Positions 1-11,300 of a DNA stretch of 64,000 nucleotides are shown here, piece by piece. The position numbers and the translations under genes are program-made. A model generated the notes under the pieces. The model saw nothing but the letters and a program-made list of their open reading frames with translations. It was not told the origin of the DNA and did no database searches. The stretch covers positions 12,501 through 76,500 of the forward strand of contig NW_027457644.1 in the NCBI RefSeq assembly GCF_050624435.1, given 5' to 3'. Origin of the DNA: Tenrec ecaudatus. Taxonomy: Eukaryota; Chordata; Mammalia; Afrosoricida; Tenrecidae. Position 1 is the stretch's first letter, and every line of letters starts with the position of its first letter.

Positions 1-85
1 ACCCTAACCCTAACCCTAACCCTAACACTAACCCTAACCCTAACCCTAACCCTAACCATAACCCTAACCATAACCCTAACCCTAA
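1..85. repeat. Terminal telomeric repeat, (CCCTAA)n
   Basis: Fourteen consecutive hexamers in one phase (2-85, with base 1 the end of another) read CCCTAA on this strand, which is TTAGGG on the minus strand. The orientation is that of a left chromosome end, with the G-rich strand running 5' to 3' toward base 1. Three hexamers are variant: CACTAA at 26-31 and CCATAA at 56-61 and 68-73. Only 85 bp are present, far shorter than a typical functional telomere tract, so the tract is probably truncated in the assembly. No gene or promoter lies in it. Confidence 0.97.
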
Positions 86-130
86 TGGGCTCCCCTAGCC
101 TTAGGCTAAGAATCTCCTAACCTTAGGGTA
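80..130. other. Telomere-satellite junction
   Basis: The last perfect hexamer ends at 85. The next bases, TGGGCTCCCCTAGCC, are already a T-form satellite unit, so the change is abrupt with no unique spacer or transposon between. The last telomeric CTAA merges directly into the satellite, whose own units contain CTAA and CCCTAG. The first few units (to about 240) are less regular than those further in, for example AAGAATCTCC and TTCTTAGCC. Confidence 0.85.
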
Positions 131-522
131 GGGCTTCTTAGCCTTTGGCTAGGGCACCCGTAGGCTTAGGCTAGGGCTCCCCTAGCCTTAGAATCAGGTT
201 CCCCTAGCCTTAGGCTCGTACTCTAGGGCTCCCCTAAGCTTAGGTTAAGGCTAGGGCTCCCATAGCCTTAGACTAGGGCTCCCGTAGCCTTAGGCTAGGG
301 CTCCCCTAGCCTTAGGCTAGGGCACCCCTAGGCTTAGGCTAGGGGACCCCTAGGCGTAGGCTAAGCTAGAGTTCCTCTAGCCTTAGGCTAGGGAACCCCT
401 AGTCTTATGCTAAGGATAGGGCTCCCCTAGCCTTGGCTAGTGCACCCCTAGGCTTAGGTTAAGGATAGGGTACCCTTAGCCTTAAGCTTGTGATCCCCTA
501 ACATTAGGCTAGGTCACCCCTA

Positions 523-542
523 GGCTTAGGCTAAGGCTAGGG
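523..542 (+). other. Candidate two-tetrad G-quadruplex motif (type example)
   Basis: GGCTTAGGCTAAGGCTAGGG has four G-tracts of at least two with loops of 4, 4 and 3 bases. The fourth tract exists only where a unit carries the 6-bp GGCTAA insert; plain 22-bp units offer three tracts before the CACCCC block. The motif recurs at very many A-to-T28 junctions in the window. Two-tetrad structures are weak and compete with the hairpin fold, so a biological role is uncertain. Confidence 0.4.
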
Positions 543-557
543 CTCCCCTAGCCTTAG
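531..557. repeat. Perfect 27-bp inverted repeat (type example)
   Basis: Arm CTAAGGCTAGGG (531-542), spacer CTC (543-545), arm CCCTAGCCTTAG (546-557). The arms are exact reverse complements, 12 bases each. This is the T-form unit preceded by the GGCTAA insert. The same motif, perfect or with one or two changes, recurs throughout 86-34,000. Such a sequence can in principle fold as a hairpin or cruciform; folding is inferred, the symmetry is seen. Confidence 0.9.
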
Positions 558-1949
558 ACCAGGGCACCCCTAGGCTTAGGCTAAGGCTAGGGTTCCCCTA
601 GCCTTAGTATAGGGCTCCCCTAGCCTTAGGCTAGGGCACCCCTAGGCTTAGGCTTAGGCTAGGGCTCCCCTAGCCTTAGGATAGGGCTCCCCTAGCCTTG
701 GGCTAGGGCACCCCTAGACTTAGGCTAGGGCACCCCTAAGCTTAGACTAAGGCTAGGGCTCCCCTAGCCTAAGGCTAGGGCACCCCTGGGCTTAGGCTAG
801 GGCACGCCTAGCCTTAGAATCAGGCTCCCCTAGCTTTAGGCTCGTGCTAACTAGCCTTAGGCTCTGGTACCCCTAGCCTAAGACTAGGGCTCCCCTAGCC
901 TTAGTATAGGGCTCCCTTAGCCTTAGGCTAGGGCACCCCTAGGCTTAGGCTTAGGCTAGGGCACCCTAGGCTTAGGCTAAGGCTAGGGCTCCCCTAGCCT
1001 TAGGCTAGGGCTCCCCTAGCCTTAGGTTAGCGCACCCCTAGGCTTAGGCTAGGGCACCCCTAGGCTTAGGCTAGGGCACCCCTAGGCTTAGGCTAAGGCT
1101 AGGGCTCTCCTAGCCTTAGGCTAGGGCACCTTTAGACTTAGGCTAAGGCTAGGGCTCCCCTAACCTTAGGCTAGGGCACCCCTAGGCTTAGGCTAAGGAT
1201 AGGGCTCCCCTAACCTTAGGCTAGGGCTCCCCTAACTTTAGGCTAGGGAACCTTTCGGCTTAGGCTAAGGCTAGGGCTCCCCTAGCCTTACGCTAGGGCA
1301 CCCCTAGGCTTAGGCTAAGTCTAGGGCTCTCCTAGCCTTAGGCTGGAATACCCCTAGGCTTAGTCTAAGGCTTGGGCTCCCCTAGCCTTAGGCTAGGGCA
1401 CCCATAGGCTTGGGCTAAGGCTAGTGCTCCCCTAGCCTTAGGCTAGCGCACCCCTAAGCTAAGGCTATGGCTAGGGCTCCCCTACCCTTAGGCTACGGCT
1501 CCCCAAGCCTTAGGCTAGGGCACCCCTAGACTTAGGCTAGGGCACCCCTAGGCTTAGGCTAGGGCTAGGGCTCCCCTAGCTTTAGTCTAGCGCAACCCTA
1601 ACTTAGGCTAGGGCTAGGGCTCCCCTAGCTTTAGGCTAGGGCACCCCTAGGCTTAGGATAGGGGACCCCTAGGCTTAGGCTAGGGCACCCCTAGGCTTAG
1701 GCTAGGGCACCCCAAGGCTAAGACTAGGGCTCCCCTAGCCTTAGGCTAGGGCACCCCTAGGCTTAGGCTAAGGCTAGGGCTCCCCTAGCCTTAACCTAGG
1801 GCACCCCAAGGCTTAGGCTAAGGCTAGGGCTTCCCTAGCCTTAGGCTAAGGCTCTCCTACCTTAGGCTGGGGCACCCCTAGGCTTAGGCTAGGGTTACCC
1901 TAGCCTTAGACTGGGCTCCCCTAGCCTTAGGCTCGTGCTCCCGTAGCCG

Positions 1950-2315
1950 TAGGCTCGGGCACCCCTAGGCTTAGGCTCGTGCTCCCCTAGACGTATGCTC
2001 GGGCACCCCTAGCCTAAGGCTAGGGCTCCTCTAGCCTTAGGCTAGGGCTCCCCTAGCCTTAGGCCATGGCACCCCTAGGCTTAGGCTAAGGGTAGGGCTC
2101 CCCTAGCCTTACGCTAGGGCACCCCTAGGCTTAGGCTAGGGCACTCCTAGGCTTAGGCTCGGGCACCCCTAGGCTTAGGCTCGTGCTCCCCTAGACGTAT
2201 GCTCGGGCACCCCTAGCCTAAGGCTAGGGCTCCTCTAGCCTTAGGCTAGGGCTCCCCTTGCCTTAGGCCATGGCACCCCTAGGCTTAGGCTAAGGGTAGG
2301 GCTCCCCTAGCCTTA
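1950..2315. repeat. 204-bp tandem duplication
   Basis: Bases 1950-2111 and 2154-2315 match at an offset of 204 bp, including the rare string AGACGTATGCTCGGGC at 1989 and 2193. I see one difference (CCCCTAGCC in the first copy against CCCCTTGCC in the second). The match ends where TTACGC in the first copy faces TTAGAC in the second. It is a small recent local duplication within the CG-rich subtype. Confidence 0.85.
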
Positions 2316-2329
2316 GACTAGGGCACCCC

Positions 2330-3547
2330 AAGGCTTAGGCTAAGGCTAGGGCTCTCCTAGCCTTAGGCTAAGGCTCTCCTAGCCTTAGGCTAGGGCAGCC
2401 CTAGACTTAGACTATGGCACCCCTAGGCTTAGACTAAGGATATGGCTCCCCTAGCCTTAGGCTAGGGTTCTCCTAGCCTTAGGCTAGGGCACCCCTAGGC
2501 TTAGGCTAAGTCTAGGGCTCCCCTAGCCTTGGGCTAGAATACCCCTAGGCTTAGTCTAAGGCTAGGGCTCCCCTAGCCTTAGGCTAGTGCATCCGTAGGC
2601 TTAGGGTAGGGCTAGGGCTCCCCTAGTTTTAGGCTAGCGCACCCCTAATCTTAGGCTAGGGCTAGGGCTCCCCTAGGTTTAGGCTAGGGCACCCCTAGGC
2701 TTAGGCTAGGGCTCCCCTAGCCTTAGGCTAGGGCACCCCTATGCTTAGGCTAGGGCACCCCTAGGCTTAGGCTAAAGCAAGGTTCCCCAAGCCTTAGGCT
2801 AGGGAACCCCTAGGCCTAGGCTAAGGCTAGGGCTCCCCTAGCCTTAGGATAGGGTTCCCCTAGCCTTAGGCTAGGGCACCCCAGGCTTAGGCAAAGGCTA
2901 GGGCTCCCATAGGCTTAGGCTAGGGTTCCCCTAGGCTTAGGCTAGGGCACCCCTAGACTTGGGCTAAGGCTAGGTCTCCCCTAGCCTTTGGCTAGGGCAC
3001 ACATAGGCTTAGGCTAGGGCTCCCATAGCCTTAGAATCAGGCTCCAATAGCCTTAGGCTCGTGCTCCCCTAGCCTTAGGCTAGGTCACCCCTAGGCTTAG
3101 GCTAAGGCCAGGGCTCCCCTAGCCTTAGGCCACGGCACCCCTAGGCTTAGGCTAAGGCTAGGGCTCTCCTAGTTTTAGGCTAAGGCTCTCCTAGCCTTAG
3201 GCTAGGGCACCCCTAGACTTAGACTATGGCACCCCTAGGCTTAGGCTAAGGATATGGCTTCCCTAGCCTTAGGCTAGGGTTCTGCTAGCCTTAGGCTAGG
3301 GCACCCCTAGGCTTAGGCTAAGTCTAGGGCTCCCCTAGCCTTAGTCTAGAATACCCCTAGGCTTAGTCTAAGGCTAGGGCTCCCTTAGCCTTAGGCTAGT
3401 GCACCCATAGTCTTAGGGTAGGGCTAGGGCTCCCCTAGTTTTAGGCTAGCGCACCCCTAAGCTTAGGCTAGGGCTAGGGCTCCCCTAGGTTTAGGCTAGG
3501 GCACCCCTAGGCTTAGGCTAGGGCTCCCCTAGCCTTAGGCTAGGGCT
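2330..3547. repeat. 822-bp-offset duplication
   Basis: About 2,330-2,725 and 3,150-3,547 align at an offset of 822 bp. They share TTAGACTATGGCACCCC (2,408 and 3,230), a CTAGAATACCCC variant, and the double CTAGGGCTAGGG run followed by TAGGTTTAGG. There are scattered substitutions, so it is older than the 204-bp duplication. Related copies of the last part recur near 6,805, 10,170, 17,175, 17,790 and 18,070. Confidence 0.75.
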
Positions 3548-3599
3548 AGGACTCCCCTAGCCTTTGGCTATGCCACCCGTAGGCTCAGGCTAGGGCACT

Positions 3600-5340
3600 C
3601 CTAGGCTCAGGCTAGGGCACCCCTAGGCTTAGGCTACGGCACCCCTAAGCTTAGGCTAAGGGTAGGGCTCCCCTAGCCTCAGGCTAGGGAACCCCTAGGC
3701 TTAGGCTAGGGCACCTGTAGCCTTAGGCTGGGGCACCCCTAGGCTTAGGCTGGGGCACCCCTAGGCTTAGGCTGGGGCACCCCTAGGCTTAGGCTAGGGC
3801 TCCCCTAGCCTTAGGCTATGGCACCCCTAGGCTTAGGCTAGGGCAATCCTAGGCTAGACTAACGCTAGGGATCCTCTAGCCTCAGACTAGGGCACCTGTA
3901 GGCTCAGGCTAGGGCACTCCTAGGCTTAGGCTAAGGCTAGGGATCCCCTAGCCTCAGGCTTGGGCACCCGTAGGCTTAGGCAAAGGCACCCCTAGGCTAA
4001 GGTTAGGGCACCCTTAGGCTTAGGCTTGGGCACCCCTAGGCTTAGGCTAAGGCTAGGGCTCCCCTAGCCTAAGGCTAGGGCACTCCTAGGCTCAGGCTAG
4101 GGCACCCATAGGCTTAGGCTAGGGCACCTGTAGGCTTAGGCTGGGGCACCCCTAGGCTTAGGCCAGGGCACCCCTAGGCTTAGGCTAGGGCACCCCTAGG
4201 CTTAGGCTAAGGATAGGGCTCCCATAGCCTAAGGCTAGGGCACACGTAGGCTTAGGCTAGGGCTCCCCAATGCTTAGGCTTGGGCAACCCAAGCCTTAGG
4301 CTAAGGCTAGGGCTCCCCTAGCCTAAGGCTAGGGCACCCCAAGGCTCAGGCTAGGGCACCCCTAGGCTTAGGCTAGGGCACCCCAAGGCTTAGGCTACTG
4401 CTCCCCTAGCCTCAGGCAAGGGCATCCCTAGTCTCAGGCTATGGCACCCCTAGGCTTAGGCTAGGGCACCCCTAATCTTAGCATAGGGCACCCCTATGCT
4501 TAGGGTAGGGCACCCCTAGGCTTAGGCTTGGGCACCCCTAGGCTTAGGCTAAGGCTAGGGCTCCCCTAGCCTAAGGCTAGGGCACCACGAGGCTTAGGCT
4601 AGGGCACCCCTAGGCTTAGGCTAGGGTACCCCTAGGCTTAGGCTAAGGCTAGGGCTCCCCTAGCCTAAGGCTAGGGCACCCCTAGGCTTAGGCTAGGGCA
4701 CCCCTAAGCTTAGGCTAGGGCACACGTAGCCTTAAGCTAAGGCTCGGGCTCCCCCAGCCTAAGGCTAGGGCCCCCTAGGCTCAGGCTAGGGCACCCCTAG
4801 GCTTAGGCTAAGGCTTGGGCTCCCCTAGCCTTAGGATAGGCCTCCCATAGCCTTAGGCTAGGGCACCCCTAGGCTTAGGCTAAGACTAGGGCTCGCCTAA
4901 CCTTAGGCTAGGGCTCTCATAGCCCTAGCCTAGGGCACCCCTAGGCTTAGGCTAGGGTAGTCCTAGGCTTAGGTAGGGCACCCCTAGCCTAAGGCTAAGG
5001 CTAGGACTCCCCTAGCCTTAGGATAGGGCTGTCCTAGCCCTAGGCTTGGGCACAACTAGGCTTAGGCTAGGGCTCTCCTAGCCCTAGGCTATGGCACCCC
5101 TAGGCTTAGGCTAAGGCACCCCTAGGCTTTACTAGGGCACCCCGAGCCTTAGGCTAAGGCTAGGGCTCCCCTAGCCTTAGGCTATGGCACCCCTAGGCTT
5201 AGGCTAGGCCAATCCTAGGCTAGACTAACGCTAGGGCTACTCTAGCCTCAGGCTAGGGCACCCGTAGGCTCACGCTAGGGCACCCCTAATCTCAGGCTAG
5301 GGCACCCCTAGGCTTAGGCTAGGGCACCCCTAGGCTTAGG
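3600..5340. repeat. Satellite domain 2: A-rich mosaic
   Basis: A-form units dominate, and several T-to-A junctions read GCCTAAGG rather than GCCTTAGG, as in the distal half of the window. The first two AATCCTAGGCTAGACT markers are here (3,845 and 5,211). Part of it, about 4,840-5,280, recurs near 12,265-12,500 and 14,570-15,000, so this block was amplified together with the next domain. Nothing else is seen. Confidence 0.65.
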
Positions 5341-8300
5341 CTACGGCACCCCTAATCTTTGGCTAGGGCACCCCTAGGCTTATGCTAAGGCTAGCGCACC
5401 CCTATGCTTAGGCTAGGGCACCCCTAAGCTTAGGCTAGGGCACCCCTAAGCTTAGGCTAGGTTTCCCCTAGCCTTAGGCTAGGGCTCCCCTAGTCTTACG
5501 CTAGGGCACCCCTAGGCTTAGGCTAGGGCTCCCCTAGCCTTATGCTAGGGCTCCCCTAGCCTTAGGCTAGGGCTCCCCTAGCCTTAGGCTAGGGCTCCCC
5601 TAGCCTTAGGCTGGGGCACCCCTAGCCTAAGGTTAAGGCTAGGGCTCCCCTAGCCTTAGGCTAGGGCTCCCCAATCCTTAGGCTAGGGCTCCTCCAGCCT
5701 CAGGCTAGGGCACCCCTAGGCTTAGGCTAAGGATAGGGCACCCCTAGGCGTAGGCTAGATCACCCCTAAGCTTAGGACAGGGCACCCCTAGGCTTAGGCT
5801 AGGGCTCCCCTAGGCTTCGTTTAAGGTAGGGCTCCCCTAGCCTTAGGCTAGGGCACCACTGGGCTTAAGCTAAGGCTAGGGCTCCCCTATCCTTAGGCTA
5901 GGGCACCCCTAGGCTTAGGCTAGGGCACCCCTAGGCTTAGGCTAGGGCTCCCCTAACATTAGGTTGGGGCACCCCTAAGCTTAGGCTAAGGCTAGGGCTC
6001 CCCTAACCTTAGGCTAGGGCACCCCTAGCCTTAGGCTATGGTACCCCTAAGCTTAGGCTAAGGCTAGGGCTCCCCTAGTCATAGGCTAGGGCACCCCTAA
6101 GCTTAGGCTAAGACTAGGGCTCCCCTAGCCCTAGGCTAGGGCACCACTAGGCTTAGGCTAGGACACCACTAGGCTTAGGCTAGGGCACCCCTAGGCTTAG
6201 GCTAGGGCTCCCCTCGCCTTAGCTAGGGCTCCCATAGGCTTAGGCCAAGCCTAGGGCTCCCCTAGCTAGAGGATAGGGCACCCCTAGGCTTAGGCTAGGG
6301 CGCCCCTAGCCTTAGGCTAGGGCTCCCCTAGCCTGGGCTAGTGCACCCCTAGGCTTAGGCGAAGGCTATGACTCCCCTAGCCTCAGGCTAGGGCTCCCCT
6401 AGGCTTAGACTAGGGCACCCCTATTCTTAGGCTAGGGCTCCACTAGCCTTAGGCTAGGGCGCCCTTAGGCTTAGGCTAAGGCTAGGGCTCCCCTAACCTT
6501 AGGCTAGGGTTCCGCTAGCCTTAGGCTAGGGCACCCATAGTTTTGGGCTAAGGCTAGGGTAGGGCACCCATAGGTTTGTGCTAAGGCTAGGGCTCCCCTA
6601 GCCTTAGGCTAGCGCACCCCTAAGCTTAGGCTAGGGCTAGGGCTCCCCTAGCCTTAGGCTAGGGCACCCCTAGCCTTAAGCTAGGGCACCCCTAGGCTTA
6701 GGCTAGGGCACCCCTAGGTTTAGGCTAGGGCTCCCCTAACATTAGGTTCGGGCACCCCTAAGCTTAGGCTAAGGCTAGGGCTCCCCTAACCTTAGGCTAG
6801 GGCACCCCTAAGCTTAGGGTAGGGCTAGGGCTCCCCTAGTTTTAGGCTAGCGCACCCCTAAGCTTAGGCTAGGGCTAGGGCTCCCCTAGGTTTCGGCTAG
6901 GGCACCCCTAGGCTTAGGCTAGGGTTCCCCTAGCCTTAGGCTAGGGCTCCCCTAGGCTTAGGCTAGGACACCCCTAGGCTTGGGTTAAGCCTTGGGCTCC
7001 CCTACACTTAGGCTAGGGCTCTACTAGCCCTAGGCTAGGGCACCCCTATGCTTAGGCTAGGGCACCCCTAGCCTTATGCTAAGCCTAGGGCTCCCTTAGC
7101 CTTAGGCTAGGGCTCTCCTAGCCCTAGGATAGGGCACCCCTAACCTTAGGCTAAGGCTAGGACTCCCCTAGCCTTAGGCTATGGCACCCGTAGGCTCAGG
7201 GTAGGGCACTCCTAGGCTCAGGCTAGGGCACCCCTAGGCTTAGGCTACGGCACTCCTAAGCTTAGGGTAAGGCTAGGGCTCCCCTAGCCTCAGGCTAGGG
7301 CACCCCTAGGCTTAGGTTAGGGCTCCCCTAACCTTAGGTTAGTGCACCCCTAGGCTTAGGCTAAGACTAGGTCTCCCGTAGCCTTAGGCTAGGGCACCCC
7401 TAGGCTTAGGCTAAGGATATGGCTCCCCTAGCCTTGCCTTAGGCACCCATAGGCTTAGTCTAAGGTTAGGGGTGCCCTAGCCTAAGGCTACGGCTCTCCT
7501 AGCCCTAGACTAGGGCACACCTAGGCTTAGGCTAGGGCACCCCTAGGCTTAGGCTATGGCACCCCTAGGCTTAGGCTAGGGCAATCCTAGGCTAGACTAA
7601 CGTTAGGGCTCCTCTAGCCTCAGGCTAGGGCACCCGTAGGCTCAGGCTAGGACCCCCTTAGGCTCATGCTAGGGTACCCCTAGGTTTAGGCGAAGGCTAG
7701 GGCTCCCCTAGGCTCAGGATAGGTCACCCCTAGGCTTAGGTTAGGGCACCCCTAGGCTTAGGCTAGGGCACCCCTAAGCTTAGGCTGGGGCTACCCTAGC
7801 CTTAGGCTAGGCCTCCCCTAGACTTAGTCTAGGGCACCCCTAGGCTTAGGCTAAGGATATGGCTCCCCTAGCCTTGGCTTAGGCACTCATAGGCTTAGTC
7901 TAAGGCTAGGGCTCCCCTAGCCTTAGGCTAGGGCTCCCGTAGGCTTAGGCTAGGGCTCCCCTAGCCTTAGATTAGGGCTCCCCTAGCCTAAGTCTAGGGC
8001 TCCCCTAGCCTTAGGCTAGGGCACCCCTAGGCTTAGGCTAGGGCTCCCCTAGGCTTAGGTTAGGGCTCCCCTAGCCTTAGGCTAGGGCTCTACTAGCCCT
8101 AGGCTAGGGCACCCCTATGCTTAGGCTAGGGCACCCCTAGCCTTAGGCTAAGCCTAGGGCTCCCTTAGCCTTAGGCTAGGGCTCTCCTAGCCCGAGGCTA
8201 GGGCAGCCCTAGCCTTAGGCTAAGGCTAGGACTCCCCTAGTCTTAGGCTATGGCACCCGTAGGCTCAGGCTAGGGCACTCCTAGTCTCATTGTAGTGCAC

Positions 8301-11300
8301 CCCTAGGCTTTGGCTACGGCATTCCTAAGCTGAGGCTAAGGCTAGAGCTCCCCTAGCCTCAGGCTAGGGCACTCTTAGGCTTAGACGAGGGCACCCCTAG
8401 GATTAGGCTATGGCATCCATAGTCTTAGGCTAGGGAACCCCTAGGCTGAGGCTAGGGCACCTGTAGGCTTAGGCTGGGGCACCCCTAGGCTTAGTCTGGG
8501 GCACCCCTAGCCTTAGATTAGGTCTCCCATAGCCTAAGTCTAGGGCTCCCCTAGCCTTAGCCTAGGGCACCCCTAGGCTTAGGCTAAGGCTAGGGCTCCC
8601 CTAGCCTAAGGCAGGGCACCAATAGGCTTAGGCTAGGGCACCCCTAGCATTAGGCTAGGGCACCCCTAGGCTTAGGCTAGGGCACCCCTAGGCTTAGGCT
8701 ACGGCTCCCCTAACCTCAGGCTAGCGCATCGCTAGTCTCAGGCTAGGGCACCCCTAGGCTTAGGCTAGGGCTCCCCTAGCCTTATGCTAGGGCTCCCCTA
8801 GCCTTGGCTAGGGAACCCCTAGGCTTAGGCTAGGGCACCCCTAAGCTTAGGCTAGGGCTCCACTACCCTTAGGCTAGGGTTCCCCTAGCCTTAGGCTAGG
8901 GCACCCCTAGGCTTAAGCTAGGGCTCCCCTAGCCTTAGGCTAGGGCTCCCCTAGCCTTAGGCAAGGGCTACCCTAGCCTTAGGCTAGGGCTCCCCTAGCC
9001 TTAGGCTGGGGCACCCCTAGCCTTAGGTTAAGGCTAGGGCTCCCCTAGCCTTAGGCTAGGGCTCCCCAATCCTTAGGCTAGGGCTCCTCCAGCCTCAGGC
9101 TAGGGCACCCCTAGGCTTAGGCTAAGGATAGGGCACCCCTAGGCGTAGAGTAGATCACCCCTAAGCTTAGGACAGGGCACCCCTAGGCTTAGGCTAGGGC
9201 TCCCCTAGGCTTCGTTTAAGGTAGGGCTCCCCTAGCCTTAGGCTAGGGCACCACTGGGCTTAAGCTAAGGCTAGGGCTCCCCTATCCTTAGGCTAGGGCA
9301 CCCCTAGGCTTAGGCTAGGGCACCCCTAGGCTTAGGCTAGGGCTCCCCTAACATTAGGTTGGGGCACCCCTAAGCTTAGTCTAAGGCTAGGGCTCCCCTA
9401 ACCTTAGGCTAGGGCACCCCTAGCTTTAGGCTATGGCACCCATAAGCTTAGGCTAAGGCTAGGGCTCCCCTAGTCATAGGCTAGGGCACCCCTAAGCTTA
9501 GGCTAAGACTAGGGCTCCCCTAGCCCTAGGCTAGGGCACCACTAGGCTTAGGCTAGGGCACCACTAGGCTTAGGCTAGGGCACCCCTAGGCTTAGGCTAG
9601 GGCTCCCCTCGCCTTAGCTAGGGCTCCCCTAGGCTTAGGCCAAGCCTAGGGCTCCCCTAGCCGTAGGCTAGGGCACCCCTAGGCTTAGGCTAGGGCGCCC
9701 CTAGCCTTAGGCTAGGGCTCCCCTAGCCTGGGCTAGTGCACCCCTAGGCTTAGGCGAAGGCTATGAATCCCCTAGCCTCAGTCTAGGGCTCCCCTAGGCT
9801 TAGACTAGGGCACCCCTATTCTTAGGCTAGGGCTCCACTAGCCTTAGGCTAGGGCACCCTTAGGCTTAGGCTAAGGCTAGGGCTCCCCTAACCTTAGGCT
9901 AGGGTTCCGCTAGCCTTAGGCTAGGGCACCCATAGGTTTGTGCTAAGGCTAGGGCTCCCCTAGCCTTAGGCTAGCGCACCCCTAAGCTTAGGCTAGGGCT
10001 AGGGCTCCCCTAGCCTTAGGCTAGGGCTCCCCTAGCCTTAAGCTAGGGCACCCCTAGGCTTAGGCTAGGGCACCCCTAGGCTTAGGCTAGGGCTCCCCTA
10101 ACATTAGGTTCGGGCACCCCTAAGCTTAGGCTAAGGCTAGGGCTCCCCTAACCTTAGGCTAGGGCACCCCTAGGCTTAGGGTAGGGCTAGGGCTCCCCTA
10201 GTTTTAGGCTAGCGCACCCCTAAGCTTAGGCTAGGGCTAGGGCTCCCCTAGGTTTCGGCTAGGGCACCCCTAGGCTTAGGCTAGGGTTCCCCTAGCCTTA
10301 GGCTAGGGCTCCCCTAGCCTAAGGCTAGGGCTCCCCTAGCCTTAGGCTAGGGCACCCCTAGGCTTAGGCTAGGACTCCCCTAGGCTTGAGTTAAGCCTTG
10401 GGCTCCCCTACACTTAGGCTAGGGCTCTACTAGCCCTAGGCTAGGGCACCCCTATGCTTAGGCTAGGGCACCCCTAGCCTTATGCTAATCCTAGGGCTCC
10501 CTTAGCCTTAGGCTAGGGCTCTCCTAGCCCTAGGCTAGGGCACCCCTAACCTTAGGCTAAGGCTAGGAATCCCCTAGCCTTAGGCTATGGCACCCGTAGG
10601 CTCAGGGTAGGGCACTCCTAGGCTCAGGCTAGGGCACCCCTAGGCTTAGGCTACGGCACTCCTAAGCTTAGGGTAAAGCTAGGGCACCCCTAGGCTTAGG
10701 TTAGGGCTCCCCTAACCTTAGGTTAGTGCACCCCTAGGCTTAGGCTAAGACTAGGTCTCCCGTAGCCTTAGGCTAGGGCAACCCTAGGCTTAGGCTAAGG
10801 ATATGGCTCCCCTAGCCTTGCCTTAGGCACCCATAGGCTTAGTCTAAGGTTAGGGGTGCCCTAGCCTAAGGCTACGGCTCTCCTAGCCCTAGGCTAGGGC
10901 ACCCCTAGGCTTAGGCTAGGGCACCCCTAGGCTTAGGCTATGGCACCCCTAGGCTTAGGCTAGGGCAATCCTAGGCTAGACTAACGTTAGGGCTACTCTA
11001 GCCTCAGGCTAGGGCACCCGTAGGGTCAGGCTAGGACCCCCCTAGGCTCAGGCTAGGGCACCCCTAGGTTTAGGCGAAGGCTAGGGCTCCCCTAGGCTCA
11101 GGATAGGTCACCCCTAGGCTTAGGTTAGGGCACCCCTAGGCTTAGGCTAGGGCACCCCTAGGCTTAGTGTCGGGCACCCCTAGACTTAGGCTAGGTCACC
11201 CCTAGCATTAGGCTAAGGCTAGGCCTCCCCTAGCCTGAGGCTAGGGCACCCCTAAGCTTAGGCTAGGGCACCCCTAAGCTTAGGCTGGGGCTAGCCTAGC

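Larger units (their letters stand above)
86..3600. repeat. Satellite domain 1: T-rich, telomere-adjacent
   Basis: T-form units (CTC spacer, GCCTTAGG junction) alternate with A-form units. This domain carries a CG-containing subtype, GCTCGTGCTCCC and CTCGGGCACCCC, near 205, 840, 1,930-2,205 and 3,055. It lacks the AATCCTAGGCTAGACT marker that begins at 3,845. Two local duplications are listed separately. No gene or other element was seen. Confidence 0.8.

Noticed and set aside
1..85. Promoter or start for a telomeric-repeat transcript (TERRA-like)
   Set aside because: Such RNAs would be transcribed from the satellite toward base 1, but I see no CpG-rich promoter, TATA box or other start signal near the junction.
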